Assembly: GCF_965363235.1 (NCBI RefSeq)
Contig: NC_134839.1
Coordinates: 73,050,910-73,114,909 of the forward strand
DNA: 64,000 bases
DNA from: Mytilus galloprovincialis
Lineage: Eukaryota > Mollusca > Bivalvia > Mytilida > Mytilidae
Reading direction: 5' to 3'
Of the stretch, positions 12,140 through 24,880 are shown piece by piece. The translations under genes and the position numbers were made by a program. The stretch's first letter is position 1, and each line of letters starts with the position of its first letter. A model generated the notes under the pieces. That model ran no database searches and was not told where the DNA came from. It saw nothing but the letters and a program-made list of their open reading frames with translations.

Positions 12140-12590
12140 AGCAAATTTTTATGCTTTTATTTTCGAATGATCAATTATACCATATTTTTGGGACTCTGCC
12201 TCAATACTGTTGGCGGCCATTTTGAATTTGTCGGTCATTATGCACTTATTTTTTATTGTTCTATATTCATAAAAGATTGATAAGCATCATTAATATAATA
12301 GCCATATGCAAAGTGTTGTGCTTTTATTTTGAAATGATACATTATTATAATACCATATTTTTGGACTCTGCCTCGATCATGACTGTTGGCGGCCATTTTG
12401 AAATTGGTGGCCATTAGGGAACTATTTTTGGTTGTTCCATATTCAGAAAAGATTAAGTATCATTATAATTAGCAATATGCAAAGGTTTGTGCTTTTATTT
12501 TCAAATGATAAATTATACTATATTTTTGGACTCTGCTTCATGTCTGTTGGCGGCCATTTTGAAATTGGCGGCCATTGTGGATTTTTTTTC
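12140..12590 (+). repeat. tandem repeat, three units of about 165-173 bp
   Basis: The block tatttttgg(g)actctgc recurs at about 12183, 12357 and 12521. Each is followed by gttggcggccattttgaa, and units 2 and 3 share gtgcttttattt upstream. Units differ by small indels. No coding potential. Confidence 0.75.
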
Positions 12591-13619
12591 TCTATATCCG
12601 CTGTTCATTTGCTGTTTGTGTTTTAGTTGTACATTTACTTAATTCGTGTCATAAATGGATACCCCAAATCCTTTCTTTCTATTTTAGCAAGAATTGTTAA
12701 AAACTATGGCTATCCAACAAACTGTCAATCATGATAGTAATATGGTCAAAATGTAAGATGGCATGATTCTATATAAATAAAATGTAGATATTATATCCAA
12801 TGGCTGCTCTTTTTGGTTTGTTTGCCATATGCCTGTAGTGTGTCGCGTGATAACGTGCACTAACGTCTCCCTTTTCTTTAACAGTCTTTGATACCGTTCA
12901 TACTAATAATGGCATACGTTGTTTAAATGTACATTTTTTTCTTTATTTATAATAACTATATTTTTGAGTTACATGATTTACCAAGATTCAAGATTGTATT
13001 CATAACTTTAGACACATTAGAGTGTACAAGAGGAGACTGACATGGTTACACATAAGGTAATTTATTGCGGGACAGGACTGCCAACTTGAACACAAATCCA
13101 TAGTGTGGTATCATAATGAAAGACATGGACTGCATTTTATATTCACAGTTTTATTTCTATATTGTAGGGTAGTTAAGTACTCGCGTAGCTAGGTTTTCGT
13201 CACTTTAATATCGCCACCTGTATTTTTTTTTTATCAAAGTTATCATCTATCAAACGGTAAATATTTCACAAGTCATCTTGTTACTCATAGCTGATAAAAA
13301 CATACGTAACGTTTAATTTTAAAGTAGATATAAACCCGACATATAAAATGTACCTTTAATTTATCTTTTATTTCGGTCGAACATTATCACGAAATGACAT
13401 ACTGTGTGCTATTTAATTTTGAATGGTGAAATACGCAACGTTTGGGGACGTATCTGTCAACATAATTTAATTTTACCAGACTTGTATGCGACATTCTACT
13501 TACCATTATTTGATCAAGCCGAAGGTTTACTACACGTGCAGTCAGGAATCTAATGTTCAGTAGTTTTCGTTTGTTGATGTGGTTCATAAGAGTTTCTCGT
13601 TTCTCGTTTTTTAAATAGA

Positions 13620-13826
13620 TTTGTTGACCGTTGGTTTTCCCGTTCGAATGGTTTTACACTAGAAATGTTTGGGCCCTTTATAGTCTTTATAGCTTGCTGC
13701 TTGGTGAGTCAAGGCTCCGTGTTGAAGACCGTACTTTGACCTGTAATGGTTAACTTATATAAATTGTGACTTGGATGGAGAGTTGTCTCATTGGCACTCA
13801 TACATGTATCACATCTTCTTATATCT
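13620..13826 (+). repeat. diverged dispersed repeat ending in catcttc
   Basis: Contains ttgaagaccgtactttgacc, gacttggatggagagttgtc and tattggcactcatac-like blocks, shared with the copies at 5.9 and 55.3 kb. An older relative of the Penelope-like tail repeat. Confidence 0.55.
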
Positions 13827-14689
13827 ATTGTATATGAATATACATCATAAGCACACAACTTGTATTTCAGACTTTTTTCTACCTCTGGAAAACATTCTAT
13901 TTTAAATTAACGTTTGATTTTTGTCATTTGCTAAGGGACTTTCCATTTGAAATTTTGCTTGGAGTTCGATACTTTTGTTATTTTACTTTTTTCATTTATT
14001 TATCGCACAAACGTAAAAGCTGCATGAATATAATCAAACGGAAATTTTAAAATAAATAGTGTTTTTACTCATTTCTTGGTAAGTGACTGTGAAGGTGTGT
14101 ATTGCTAAAACTCACACAGGTTTTGTTCATGTTGGACCGTTTTGGCTGGTGTGTTAAATTCTATTTCGTTTCTGTTGTTCTTTAGCCATTGATATTTTTT
14201 GCTTTTAAATCTTCTGAGGTCGAGAATACCTGACGAAGGTAATTGCAGAAGCATGTGTCTTATGTATTTATATTGTTAGTTTATGTTTTTGTTTGTGTCT
14301 CTTTAAGGTAATTGGAAAAGATTTGGATACAACAATCTAACACTGCATTTAAACAAACCATTCAACGGAAGAAGATTATATACCATGTAGATCACAAATA
14401 CCATCAAATATTTTATTTTCTACTTGTACCGGATTCCAAATCGTGTATAGTGACCTTATTGATTTCTGCTTGTCAATAAAAAGTTGTGAAAGCCGCTACA
14501 GTGCTTTTTATAAAACTTTTGTCAATTTATTGTTATACGCTATGCATGTTACGGAGTTAGTTAAGAAAAACGATCTTTTTGTGTTCTCGTTACTATCGGA
14601 TGTAAATACCAATTACATATTTATAGATGTGAACTGAAGCCTTATTAGTCTCTGTTAATCACGAAAAAGCATCCAGTTAATACTAATAA

Positions 14690-15080
14690 AATGAAGAGTG
14701 GAACTGGGACTTGTTTCAAAGAGATAACAACCCCATCAGCAGAACACAGCCCAAGGTTACCAATTTGTCCTCAATACAGCGAAAAAATCCCACACTCGAA
14801 GGTGGGCTTTAGCTAACCCCTTAAAAATGTATACTAGTTCAGAGAAAACAGACATCACACTAAACTCCAAAACATATGTAGAATTACGAGCACACAGCAA
14901 TACGCAAAGTAAAAAGTTCAAAAGAAGTCCGAGTCCGGTATCAGAAAAGGTAACAACAGAAACTAAACAAAATGACAATGATACATAATTAACAAAGGAC
15001 TAGCCGTTACAGACCACAAATAAACTGATTGGAAGATTATGTCTTCATCATATAAAAATCAAGCACAATCCCTCCCGTTA
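14690..15080 (-). repeat. 3' tail of the second Penelope-like family
   Basis: Shares aaacaaaatgacaatgatac and the caaagagataacaacccc / tcctcaatacagcg blocks with 57.95-58.4 kb, where the same sequence follows a reverse transcriptase on the minus strand. A 5'-truncated, diverged copy. Confidence 0.55.
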
Positions 15081-17039
15081 GGGATTTAGTATCATATCAT
15101 CATAAAATATATGAGAAGAAAAATATAACCCGTATCATACAAACAACTGGTTTGAAAATAAGTGTATGTATTTCCGATGAAAAGACCCTATAAGTGAATC
15201 AATATATACACCAAAATATGCCATCTTTAATGACCATCTGAATAAGTCTGTTTAAAGGTTTATTTAGCTTTTGGGGTGCATGCCGACATTGCTGTGCTTT
15301 GTATAGAATATTACACTTAAAGTTTGGATGTGAAATACCTGACGGTAAAATATGTCTGCGTGATGATTTATATCTAAAACTCTATACCTTTCTCAATATA
15401 ATTGTACAATTCAAAGAGTTATGATCGTACACAATTACTTAGTCAGAGACAATACAGACTAATTATTATCATTTCACTTTTACTTTTAATATTTGTGATT
15501 CGTATGTTTATTAGAATACTTATTAGAAACTTCTCAAGTCTATAGATATCACTTTTAAGTAAGTAAGTGTATGTCCATAACTTAATTTACCAGCATCTTA
15601 GCATCATAACAGTTTTCAAAAGTACTTGCAACATGAATTTAGTTTTTTCAAGGCTTTTATACCAGATATTATTTATGTAATTTAAAAAGTAAGACGCTTT
15701 GGTTTTATTATCAATGAAGACTTTAAGTTAGTTTTGTTTTGAAATCAACAGTTATTGAGAAGACTATTCACATTTGTAACAGCTTTTCTGGATGACTGAT
15801 ATTTCAGATTACTTGTTATGATGGAAAGTTACACCTTCAACTATGTTAAAGGCAATGGGATGACAAAAAGTGATGCTCTATAAAGCACTAAAGAAGAGGG
15901 ATATGCAAATGATTTATACTACAACAGTTAACAAAATAAATGACATTCAGACTTCAACCAACGACAACCACTGAATCACAGGTTAGTTTTGGGATAGTGG
16001 TGAAACAGCCAAACCGTCAAACATTTGACCTATTAACTGTAAAAAGCAGCTGAATCAATTAGGAAATAAACATAGAGGCAATTAAAAAAAGTTAAATTAA
16101 ACTTTTGGTTCTTGTCTCTTATTATACATCCCTTTGCATAAACAGTCTAGCCGTTCTCATTCGTTGTAAAAGTTTGGTGGGACCATTCTTATTTATACAT
16201 CTTAAATTGTTTTAGGATAAAGATTCAAAATAAAATATTTCTAAAGCTGTATATTTCGTTCGTGGGGAGGATATTAACATCACGTTGTGACATCGTGGCA
16301 TAGACCTTTAATCCAACAGGTACTTGGAGAATTTGTTTCACCTCAACTTTTTTTTAAATCTGATATTTTTCTTTTTTTCTCATTTGTTTGGTGTTTTATC
16401 TGTGTTGGATTCAAAAACATTATCAATTTTGTTTATTATTCATAAACGACGGATGACTTACTATACACACAGGTCACTGATAATATCTCTCTATATATGA
16501 ATATAAATATGATTAGTCATATTGTCTCAACTTTACAAATAGTTCATGTCTTCTTAACACAACAACCCAAGAAGTTATTACTTCTTGTGTGTGTTTGATT
16601 TTAACCACACTCAAGCAGACTGGAATTCCGATGGTAACGAAATTTCATTGACCATTATTTAACATTGTTGTGGATATTTTTGTTCTCTGAATTACTTTGA
16701 TTAAGATTTTTTATTTAGGTCTGTCTAATCAGTGTTAGACGTATTCTTGTCTTTCATTTTTGCTAATGTGCTTTGTCTATATGCCTTTTGGTGTTACTTC
16801 GAAAACTTGTTATTGTACTATAGTAAATTTGTGTATTCTTGTTTTCAATTTTTGCTTATATACTTGGTCTATATTCCATTGTGTGCTTCTTTGTTACATA
16901 AATATTGCTTTGGTGATTAAGATTATAACACAATGTTGACTGCTGTATTTTTGACATTTTTACCTATTATGTCTGTTTGTTTTGTTCACGCATCGTTGTC
17001 AATTTAATGGAATTTAATGCCACTGTAATACTAGTGAGA
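15081..17039. other. no gene recognised
   Basis: AT-rich sequence without a supported exon or repeat boundary. A short 16.73-16.92 kb plus-strand frame is hydrophobic only because of its T content. Confidence 0.45.
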
Positions 17040-17225
17040 GGTTAAGTTAGCTTAAAAAAACAGGTTCAATCCACCATTTTCAAGAAAATGTCTGTACCAA
17101 GTCAGGAATATGACAGTTGTTATCCATCCGTTTGATGTGTTTGAGCTTTTGATTTTGCCATTTGATTATTGACTTTCCGTTTCGAATTTTCCTCGAAGTT
17201 TGTTCTTTTTGTGATTTCACTTTTT
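17040..17225 (+). repeat. dispersed repeat (aatccaccattttc family)
   Basis: Runs from ttcaatccaccattttc through gtaccaagtcaggaatatga to ttgtgatttcac. Matching copies lie at 37.30-37.47 kb (plus) and 45.05-45.24 kb (minus). Fragments of its end occur near 6.45, 13.95, 56.7 and 59.75 kb. Confidence 0.7.
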
Positions 17226-17582
17226 AATAGGTAAATATAACGTACGAGAATAGCCACTAATGCATAACCCAACAGAAAAAAAAACCATTTTACAATTTAT
17301 TAATAATAATAAAATTATTTCGGAATAACATTTTTTCAATTAAGCATTTAATATATTCTACAAATAATATAATTTACAAATAAAAAAACATTTTGAGGTT
17401 TTTAATTTAAATATGACAGTTTGCAATTTAATTCAAGGTACTATAATTTTTAAAATGCTTTTTAATGCAAATTAATTAAAAATGAACGTCATTGCTCGTA
17501 CTAGGAAAATTTAACACATTATTGTTTGATTTTTCCGTATAACAAGATACGTTCTCCTATTCTAAATAGGGTTCTGTTCTTG

Positions 17583-17734
17583 TTATACTCTCACTTGATG
17601 GTCAGCTCTATTATAACCTATGATACGACAGGCCTGGCTATATGTAGGTAGTAGGTGAACTGACAAACCAGAATATAATGGCGGCAATGTTGCTTCTTGA
17701 GGTAATGATTCCAAAGTAAATATACGTTCATCAC
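17583..17734 (-). CDS. tail exon of PPxY membrane protein, copy A
   Basis: Last exon, entered in phase 1 after acceptor ttatttcag. It encodes a cytoplasmic tail of about 50 residues ending in TAA. The block LPPLYSGLSVHLLPTYSQAC aligns with copies B-D: a first PPxY overlapping a YxxL signal (PPLYSGL), then a second site in which the first proline is replaced (LPTY for PPSY). PPxY motifs bind WW domains such as those of NEDD4-type ubiquitin ligases, and YxxL is a sorting signal. The tail ends in NRADHQVRV. Loss of the second PPxY and the frameshift in the membrane exon upstream suggest relaxed constraint. Confidence 0.65.
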
Positions 17735-17879
17735 CTGAAATAAGAACAAAACTCGCACCATGGTAAACTATGTATAGTATAATACATGACAGCGGTAGAT
17801 GAACTAGCAAATCTGATTGTGTTGTCAATTTGATGGTAAAAATCATTCCAAACCTTAGTAGCAAGAAAAATAGTCTGAC

Positions 17880-18960
17880 GGCAAAAGACTTTTTTATATC
17901 ATTATGTTACATGTTACTATAAATGCGTCTTGTATATATTTCCTTTTATATAATAGTTACAAAGTGTTAATGGATTAAAACAACAATAGTTCACCGCTGT
18001 TCAAATCTTACAAATCGACCAAGTGTCAAGTCAAACCAAGGTTACACATGAACTCGAAGCTTAAATTAGACAGATACCGGATGTGTCGATAGAGTAAGCG
18101 TCTCCTGCTATGCATGCACCACTAGTCATTCTTACACGAAGTCAAAATATTACCCTACCATACCACGAAACTGCTTCCTAAAGATATCAGAAAACCCGTC
18201 GCTAGTAGTTTCGATACCGACAAAACATATATGAAAAACAATTAAGTTCGTGATGGTGAACTAACGTAAAGCTGATGTACATGTACATTTAGGTCGTGCT
18301 TCCTCCTAGCTCTGCTGGAATTATGTTTTTTTGTGTGAGGAACCGAGGGGGTATTACACATGTAAGTATGTTCATATAGTGTGAGCATTTACAAGGGTAA
18401 CGAATTAATTGAGATATATAAACGCCATACGATGGGACATACGTGCATGTTACTGCTAATATGGGAAGTTAATAAACGGACAGTTGTAATTATCACATTT
18501 GCCATATATTCTAGTTTGAAAAAATCAAGATATGGAGAAAAAAGTCTACTTTTAGTAATATCCACTGGGGTATATTGGATGTAAAATTAAATTAAAATAT
18601 AATAGGTTATCGAATGACAGAGCATCGTCATTATATCTGACAGTAAAATCAAAGAACATGGTACAAGATACACAGTCGATAATAAAGGTCTTATTTTCAT
18701 AAGGCTAATGTGGTCAAATAGACTAGATCTCCGGGCTAATTTTTTTTATAGAGCTGACATTTAAGTGGTGCGTCATTGATGCTCCAGCACACCAGTTAAA
18801 AAGTTCTGCAGTTAATGTTGGAGATCAAAAATACAATTGCAGGTTACAGCTATGAGTTATAAGTCTTATTACTTTTTTTCTATGAAATGCATAAAAGTGG
18901 TACCCAATTGAAAAAAAAAATGATATTGAACGACCAGTTCAGACAAATTTTGCTGTAATA
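17880..18960. other. intron-like stretch of copy A; nothing else recognised
   Basis: Lies between the membrane and tail exons of copy A. It has no repeat boundary or coding exon that I can support. Confidence 0.4.
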
Positions 18961-18970
18961 ATTAAATTAC

Positions 18971-19121
18971 CAGGATTGCTGGTCGATCTACAGTTCCCAC
19001 AAGCTGACTTTATACAGTAATACAATAACAGGCTAGGAATGTCACTAATGCTAGGCCAAAGATGACTGTTGCCACAATGATTGCCTGGAGTGTTGAAATG
19101 CAATGCCAAAATCTTTAATAT
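18971..19121 (-). pseudogene. transmembrane exon of copy A, frameshifted
   Basis: Between acceptor tttttacag and donor CCTG|GTAATT (phase 1, matching the tail exon) lies a hydrophobic segment, AIIVATVIFGLALVTFLACYC, which corresponds to the membrane exons of copies B-D. The juxtamembrane part with CIKSACGNCRSTSNP is in another frame. The two frames are separated by TATTGTAT followed directly by TACTGTAT, an imperfect 8-base tandem duplication whose length explains the shift. No ATG precedes the membrane segment in frame. An assembly error is the alternative explanation. Confidence 0.55.
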
Positions 19122-19489
19122 CTGTAAAAAAAAATATGCAAGTAAGGAAATATTTTATAATTACAGATTTGTAGAAAAAAAAGAGAGTCAAACATATCAC
19201 GCTCAAATAAAAAAAAACATTTAAAAGGCTAAATCAAGTACAATGTAGTAAAGCATCAAAGTACTGATGGAACGAAGAAGTTAAATACCCGTAACAAGAG
19301 CATTATCAGACCTGTGTGTGAATAAAATTCATAATAATATTGTAAGACTTTGATAGAAAAAGCCTTCTGGATTTGACTAGCATCATTTCTCTGCCTCGCC
19401 TGAATAATTTCATGACAAAATTCTCTATTAAATGACATATTCGTACGACGAATCAATCACTACCATTTACCTACGTGTGATTTCCCTTT

Positions 19490-20560
19490 CTAGACCACGT
19501 CAAACCCATGAAAGAGATTACAGATCTGAGATTACTCGCAGTTACTGATAGCTAGTTCAAAGCTAATAACAACTAATATAAAAAATCATGCATCTAAGAA
19601 TAAATTATCAATGAGTACAGATCCAACATCCAATAAATAAAAGACGTCTTAAACAGTCAGAGAAAAACACGACCTTGTGTAAGGCCAATACGCAGGAGTC
19701 GACAGATGGTAGATCTATTAAAGTGCATATGTTACATAACAATAATATTTAGTTTACTTTTCATTTACTGTTAATACAATCAATATTAATACCAATAAAA
19801 ACAATATTCAAAGATCTAATGACAGTCTAAAGGATCGGTAAGTTTACTAGGACCGTTTCTAAATTTTCGGGCACGGTAAACAACATGTCCGTATAAATGA
19901 GGATGTGCTACCCCGTTTGAAATACATTTTTTACTGATACAACCTACTTTCAAAACGTTATCTTTATATCTATGAAGGAATTTAGTGAAAGTTTTAAGTA
20001 ATTTGTGGTCACGAAATCCCTGACTTTATAATTTACCAGTAATACATAATATACATGTAACGATTGTTAAAGTCTAAAAGGTCACAACAGACACGGGCAT
20101 AGCGAACGAGGTGTGAAATATAAACACCGTAAGATGGTGCCAAAGGAACATCACCATCTGAAAAAGGAAAATTAACAATAGAACGAATAATCGTCCCTTT
20201 TGTCGTAAATGTAAGTGCGGATTTTCCCGTGTAAAACTGAAATATCTAAATTGAGAAAGGACAGTTCTTAGCGTTTACATTTGATTTATTTATGTAAGTT
20301 CCTTTCGGTAAATTTAGGCAGTATATTTAGAAAATTCTTGATTATATAACGAAAAAATATTATCAAGATAAGATTAAGTGTTGTTGAATTTATCTATTTA
20401 ATCCAATTTAGACGGGTTTTCAATGAGTTTGGTCATAAACTGTGATTCATAACAGTACAAAACGAGCCTGCTAATAAAGGGGCGCAGTTGGTGACAATAG
20501 AACTACCTACAATCTGTCAAACACTATTGTACGAAACGTACATGAATATTATAAAGGGAG
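19490..20560 (-). mobile_element. decayed Penelope-like element fragment
   Basis: Read on the minus strand, 20.53-20.40 kb gives a degraded VTNCAPLLA block comparable to [12 protein letters not shown] at 58.7 kb. Near 20.0-19.83 kb it gives ISNGVAHPHLYGHVVYRARK. The same C-terminal block, as ISNGIAHPHFYGNVVNRARK, occurs at 43.15 kb on the plus strand, and the non-coding sequence after it also matches (tttttattgg, agttattg, gcgagta blocks). Frames are broken throughout. The element would have used the encoded reverse transcriptase for target-primed copying. It lies directly upstream of the copy A membrane exon. Confidence 0.6.
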
Positions 20561-22950
20561 AAAATTAATAGCTTTTAAAAATTATTTCATATTTGGTTCT
20601 GCTTGTATTAAAACAAAGATGGATTGACTTTAGAAATCTACGAGAAAACTTCTATTATCGATTTTTATTGTTTATAACAGTTACTTAAGAATAGTAAATG
20701 ATAGAGTTAGATTGTTAGTAATTATAATTGGATATTCCGACTTACTCAGGGTCAGAGGTTAGTAGTCGCTTAATTATGACCTTGAACACTATTTTGAATA
20801 TAACACAAAATACGTAATAAGTATGGAGTACATGTATTTAATGAATGTAAATGTTCTACATGACAATGCAAATTTATTTAAATCCTACATTAGGTTGAGT
20901 CACAAGTGGCCATCCCAACCCCATTTATTAAGAACGTTTAACTTGTTAAGATTTCTCTCCCTTAGCCATGCATTGTCTTGTTTCAGATGTCAAAAAGGAT
21001 AAATAGAGTGAGATTCTTCAGTGCATTTCCGTCCCTGTAATTTGATGATAGTGAAATATCTTGGAAATAGTTAAGATCATCGTTTAACTTTTATATTTTC
21101 TTGTTTTATTTGTCAGGAACAATTGAGCATGGGATAGGATAAGTCTACAGGGTTATTCTATTCACTTGGTTTTTTTTTAAATGCTTTTAAAAATATCTTA
21201 AAATAGTTTGAGACCTATCCAAACAGTGGTTACAGTTCTCAGGTTTGCAAGCAAACTCTGAAGATGTCTTATTTGCCGGGCGTTCAGCTTGGGAACTTTA
21301 TAATATCTAAAATATAATCACATCTTTTTATATGTTTAGATATATAGTTCGACGTTTCTTATCTCATCAAAATATTTATTTATTTGATACTGTATTTACG
21401 CAAAATGTCGACATGTTATTATTGATAACAACAATATTCGTGTGCACATGCATGTACTACAAATGTATCATAACTCCTTACAAAGACATTACTTGAATAT
21501 CAAAAGCATATTTAAATAACTTGAATAATATGTGTATGTGCAGCGTATTTCAAATCTTCTGTTTGTGAAACATTCTTTATATTTGCGCTGTTTATCAATT
21601 TCGATTATTCACTTCTTAAGTGTCACTATTGAATATGAATTATCAATTAATGTTATATTATCATTTTCAACGAAAACAAATTGGTGAAAAACGTCTTACC
21701 TGAGTGTTTACCTGTTTGTTGGGTCATATTACAAAATGAACGAACTATTTTTTGTCTTCAGGATATCTAATACGTACAGTAAAACTTTGAAAAACAACAG
21801 TGAAATAGGAAATGAAATAGGGTGAAAAAAATCAAGACTTTTCAGTAGCCCCTTTACTACATATGGTTAGATTTCTTCAAAACGAATTCAGTAATTAAAA
21901 CAAAATTCATAAGATTCGACATTTATCGTACTAACGTCTCGTTAAATGTACAATTATGTGAGAGAATTTAATGAAGTTTAAAGAAACAGAATCGTCAAAC
22001 TGTCCGTATCGTGATGCTTTCGGAGACGTCTTTGAAAACGATAAACCACAGAGTGACAGACTAACCTCACGGTTCTTTATATTATATATATTTATTTAGA
22101 AACTACCCCTTTACAACGGGGGCACTTGCGGACGGGGTATCCACAAATGCGTCTAACAACATATGCAATGAATATAAACAGACAAGTAAAAATATTCATA
22201 AAACATTTTCAGACTTAAAATTGGTACATTGTAAAATAAGACATCATCTTTACATAAGAAAAATAAACATTTTGTACAGCATAAATAATATGAACTAAAC
22301 TAAAAGTAACGTACAAAATGGCATTTAAAGTTTAGGTTCCAAAACCAATTGTCTCTTAGAGTACATTTTACTGAACATCTTTTTACTTAAAGTCATAAGA
22401 AACCTCAAATTAAAAAAATAATGCATATGTTTTTTTATAACTCAATGGATAGTTTTCATTATAAAACTTATGTACATATACTTTTTTTCTGAAGAAAATT
22501 CTTTAATTTATTCATATTTAGAAGAGGTTTACTTTATTTTAATTGCTTCCTTCCAGGAATTCCCCCGACATATTTTCCGTATGCAAAGTGACCTCAGTGT
22601 GACCCATCTCGTAAAAATCCGGTGATCGCAATACGCATGGATGTCCTTAAAATAAACTATTATCTGAATTTACATGTTAAACACGTTCTCAATTTCCATG
22701 CTTTTTTGTTGATTTTTTGTTGATTGTTGACAAACAGGTGACAATCATTAAACTTCGGCTTCAAAACACGAACTTTAATTACCTACCATATTTTCACAAC
22801 AACACTGACCGATTGAAAAAAAAATTGACGATTAATTTATACGAAATTTATGCGAAAAAAATGAAAATTATTGAACAGAAGACTAAGTTTATGATGTTTG
22901 TATGCATTGGTTCAAGAATTGAAAAAACATTATTTTTCACCGGTCACTCG
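20561..22950. other. no gene recognised
   Basis: AT-rich sequence with no supported exon. A plus-strand frame at 22.72-22.99 kb is lysine- and phenylalanine-rich with no motif. I see no repeat boundary that I can defend. Confidence 0.4.
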
Positions 22951-22954
22951 TTTC

Positions 22955-24880
22955 TTATGACTTTAAACTGTCCAAAGTTTTACTAATGTAGGGATCAACC
23001 TGATAAAAGCAATCACCAACCAGTATTTGTATGTTATCGTTAGACGATAACTCTGTGAAGCAGAGGCCCGGGAAAGTAAAACTTAGATATTCATTTATAT
23101 CAGTTATGTATTTATTACGGATTGAGGAGAAGCCAGAACACTCTAATAGGAAATATTCAATAGACTCTTCGGAATTAAATAAACACATTTGGCAAGTGAG
23201 ACTCTCGCTAAGATTCATCCTATACAAGACTTTGTTTACAGAAAAACAATTTGTTCGTATTAACAGTTTGAGTCTTGCAGACTTAAAGTCCAGCAAGTTC
23301 GTCAGATATGGTTGCCTTCCTTGTGCAAAGTTAAATTTTGAGAAAATATTTAGACTACTTTTATCATTTATTACTTGATATTGCCATCTCCGGACAAACC
23401 TTCCAAGAAACTGTTTGAATATATAAGAGTTGACATTCGAGTTATAAAACTGATCCAGACCAACCATATTGAATAAATTGATCATATATTGTGGATAGTC
23501 CCATCCCCTTTGAGGCTTTAAGGACTTGAGCTCTTCAAATACAATTCGGCATAATTTACTTGAGTCAAGGCCTTGAATCCTAGCAAAATAAGACACCCTT
23601 TGTCTATCAAGAAAATTGTTTATTGGCTCCCATCCCAAATCTAGGAATAAAGCAGAATTTGGAATATTCATCTTAGTATTAAAAATCCGTTTCGCGGTTT
23701 TATATTGCCATGTTTCAAGTATATGTTGACTAGAAGCGGATGACGGTAGCCATACGGCACACCCGTGTGCTAGAGAAGGACGGATGACCGAGTTCCAGAG
23801 AGCATCCCCAAAAGATATGCAATTAAAAGATCCGTGTTAATTAAGTAGCTTAGTCATATAATTCAGTTTGCGCTCGAAAGTATCTTCAAGGAAGCTATTA
23901 AACCAAGAGTTCCAAATGGTGCAGTTGAAATCATCCCTTCGTAAATTTTATGGACGCCATCACGAGTTGGTTGATCGTTATGGAATAACCGTTTCACAAA
24001 TGATATTGAATATGTTCCTTACGTCGTAACTACACCCCATTCCCTTTCATGAATGTGACCTACCGAATTAGACTATTTACCGGATTTGTAATCACATAAG
24101 CAACACGACGGTGCCACATGTGGAGCAGGATCTGCTTACCCTTCCGGAGCACCTGAGATCACCCCTAGTTTTTTGTGGGGTTCGTGTTGTTTATTCTTTA
24201 GTTTTCTATGTTGTGTCATGTGTACTATTGTTTTTCTGTTTGTCTTTTTCATTTTTAGCCATGGCGTTGTCAGTTTGTTTTAGATGTATGAGTTTGACTG
24301 TCCCTTTGGTATCTTTCGTCCCTCTTTTAAGAAATGATTGATAAGGTAAGCAAAAGTCAAAGAGCGGGTAAAATAAACTCCCAAACATTTAAATTCATTA
24401 GTCTCGTCCTAATGCTCATTTCCTAGGTACCATTTCTTAGTTTTATCTAAACGTTTACCTACTATTAAAATTCTAGATTTGTATGGGTTAAACTTTAAAT
24501 TCCACTTAGATGCAAAGTTAGCTGTTATATCCAACAGACACTGTAGTTCCTTCTCGGGAAGTTCGATAAGGACTACATCATCAGCAAACATTAAACAGTT
24601 CAAAATTTGTGAGGAGAACTCGACGCCAATATTACTGGTTTCAAGCATTTCTGTGAGGTCATTCATTAAAACAGAAAAAAAGTGTTGGAGACAAAACACA
24701 GCCTTGCTTAATGCCAAATTCTTGGTCGAAGAAACCTGTTTCACTAGCACCAAACAAGACTTTATTAGATACATTGCTATAAAGAGATTTGAGCAATTTC
24801 CAGCACTTGCCTTGAATGCCATTTTTCCACAAAAGATAGAAAAGGCCATCTCGCCAAACTCTATCAAAAGCCTTGTTTAA
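22955..24880 (-). mobile_element. LINE-type retrotransposon, 3' part, split by a later insertion
   Basis: On the minus strand, 24867-24333 encodes the palm of a non-LTR reverse transcriptase with the catalytic block FADDVVL, then NLKFNPYKSRILIVGKR and KCLGVYFTRSLTF. After an interruption, coding resumes at about 23890 with TFERKLNYM, DALWNSVIRPSLAHGCAVWL and, from 23671, a C-terminal domain containing CQMCLFNSEESIEYFLLEC, which resembles the zf-RVT region. In-frame stops occur near 24407 and 23838, so the copy is dead. The sequence 24331-23888 between the halves is a Penelope-like tail on the other strand. Clade (Jockey/CR1/RTE type) is not decided. Confidence 0.8.
23888..24331 (+). mobile_element. 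5'-truncated Penelope-like element nested in the LINE
   Basis: Begins with ggaagctattaaaccaagag, identical to the reverse transcriptase C-terminus at 34.48 kb (RKLLNQE), continues through KSSLRKFYGRHHELVDRYGI, then the 3' tail with tgccacatgtggagcaggat and ends at cgtccctctttta. Both flanks are LINE sequence on the opposite strand in continuous order, so it inserted into the LINE. I could not define a target-site duplication. Confidence 0.75.

Noticed and set aside
14226..14270. ctgacgaaggtaattgcagaagc, hammerhead-like words
   Set aside because: GAAG replaces GAAA, stem II is weak and stem I pairs only with an offset. It is not convincing without more copies.
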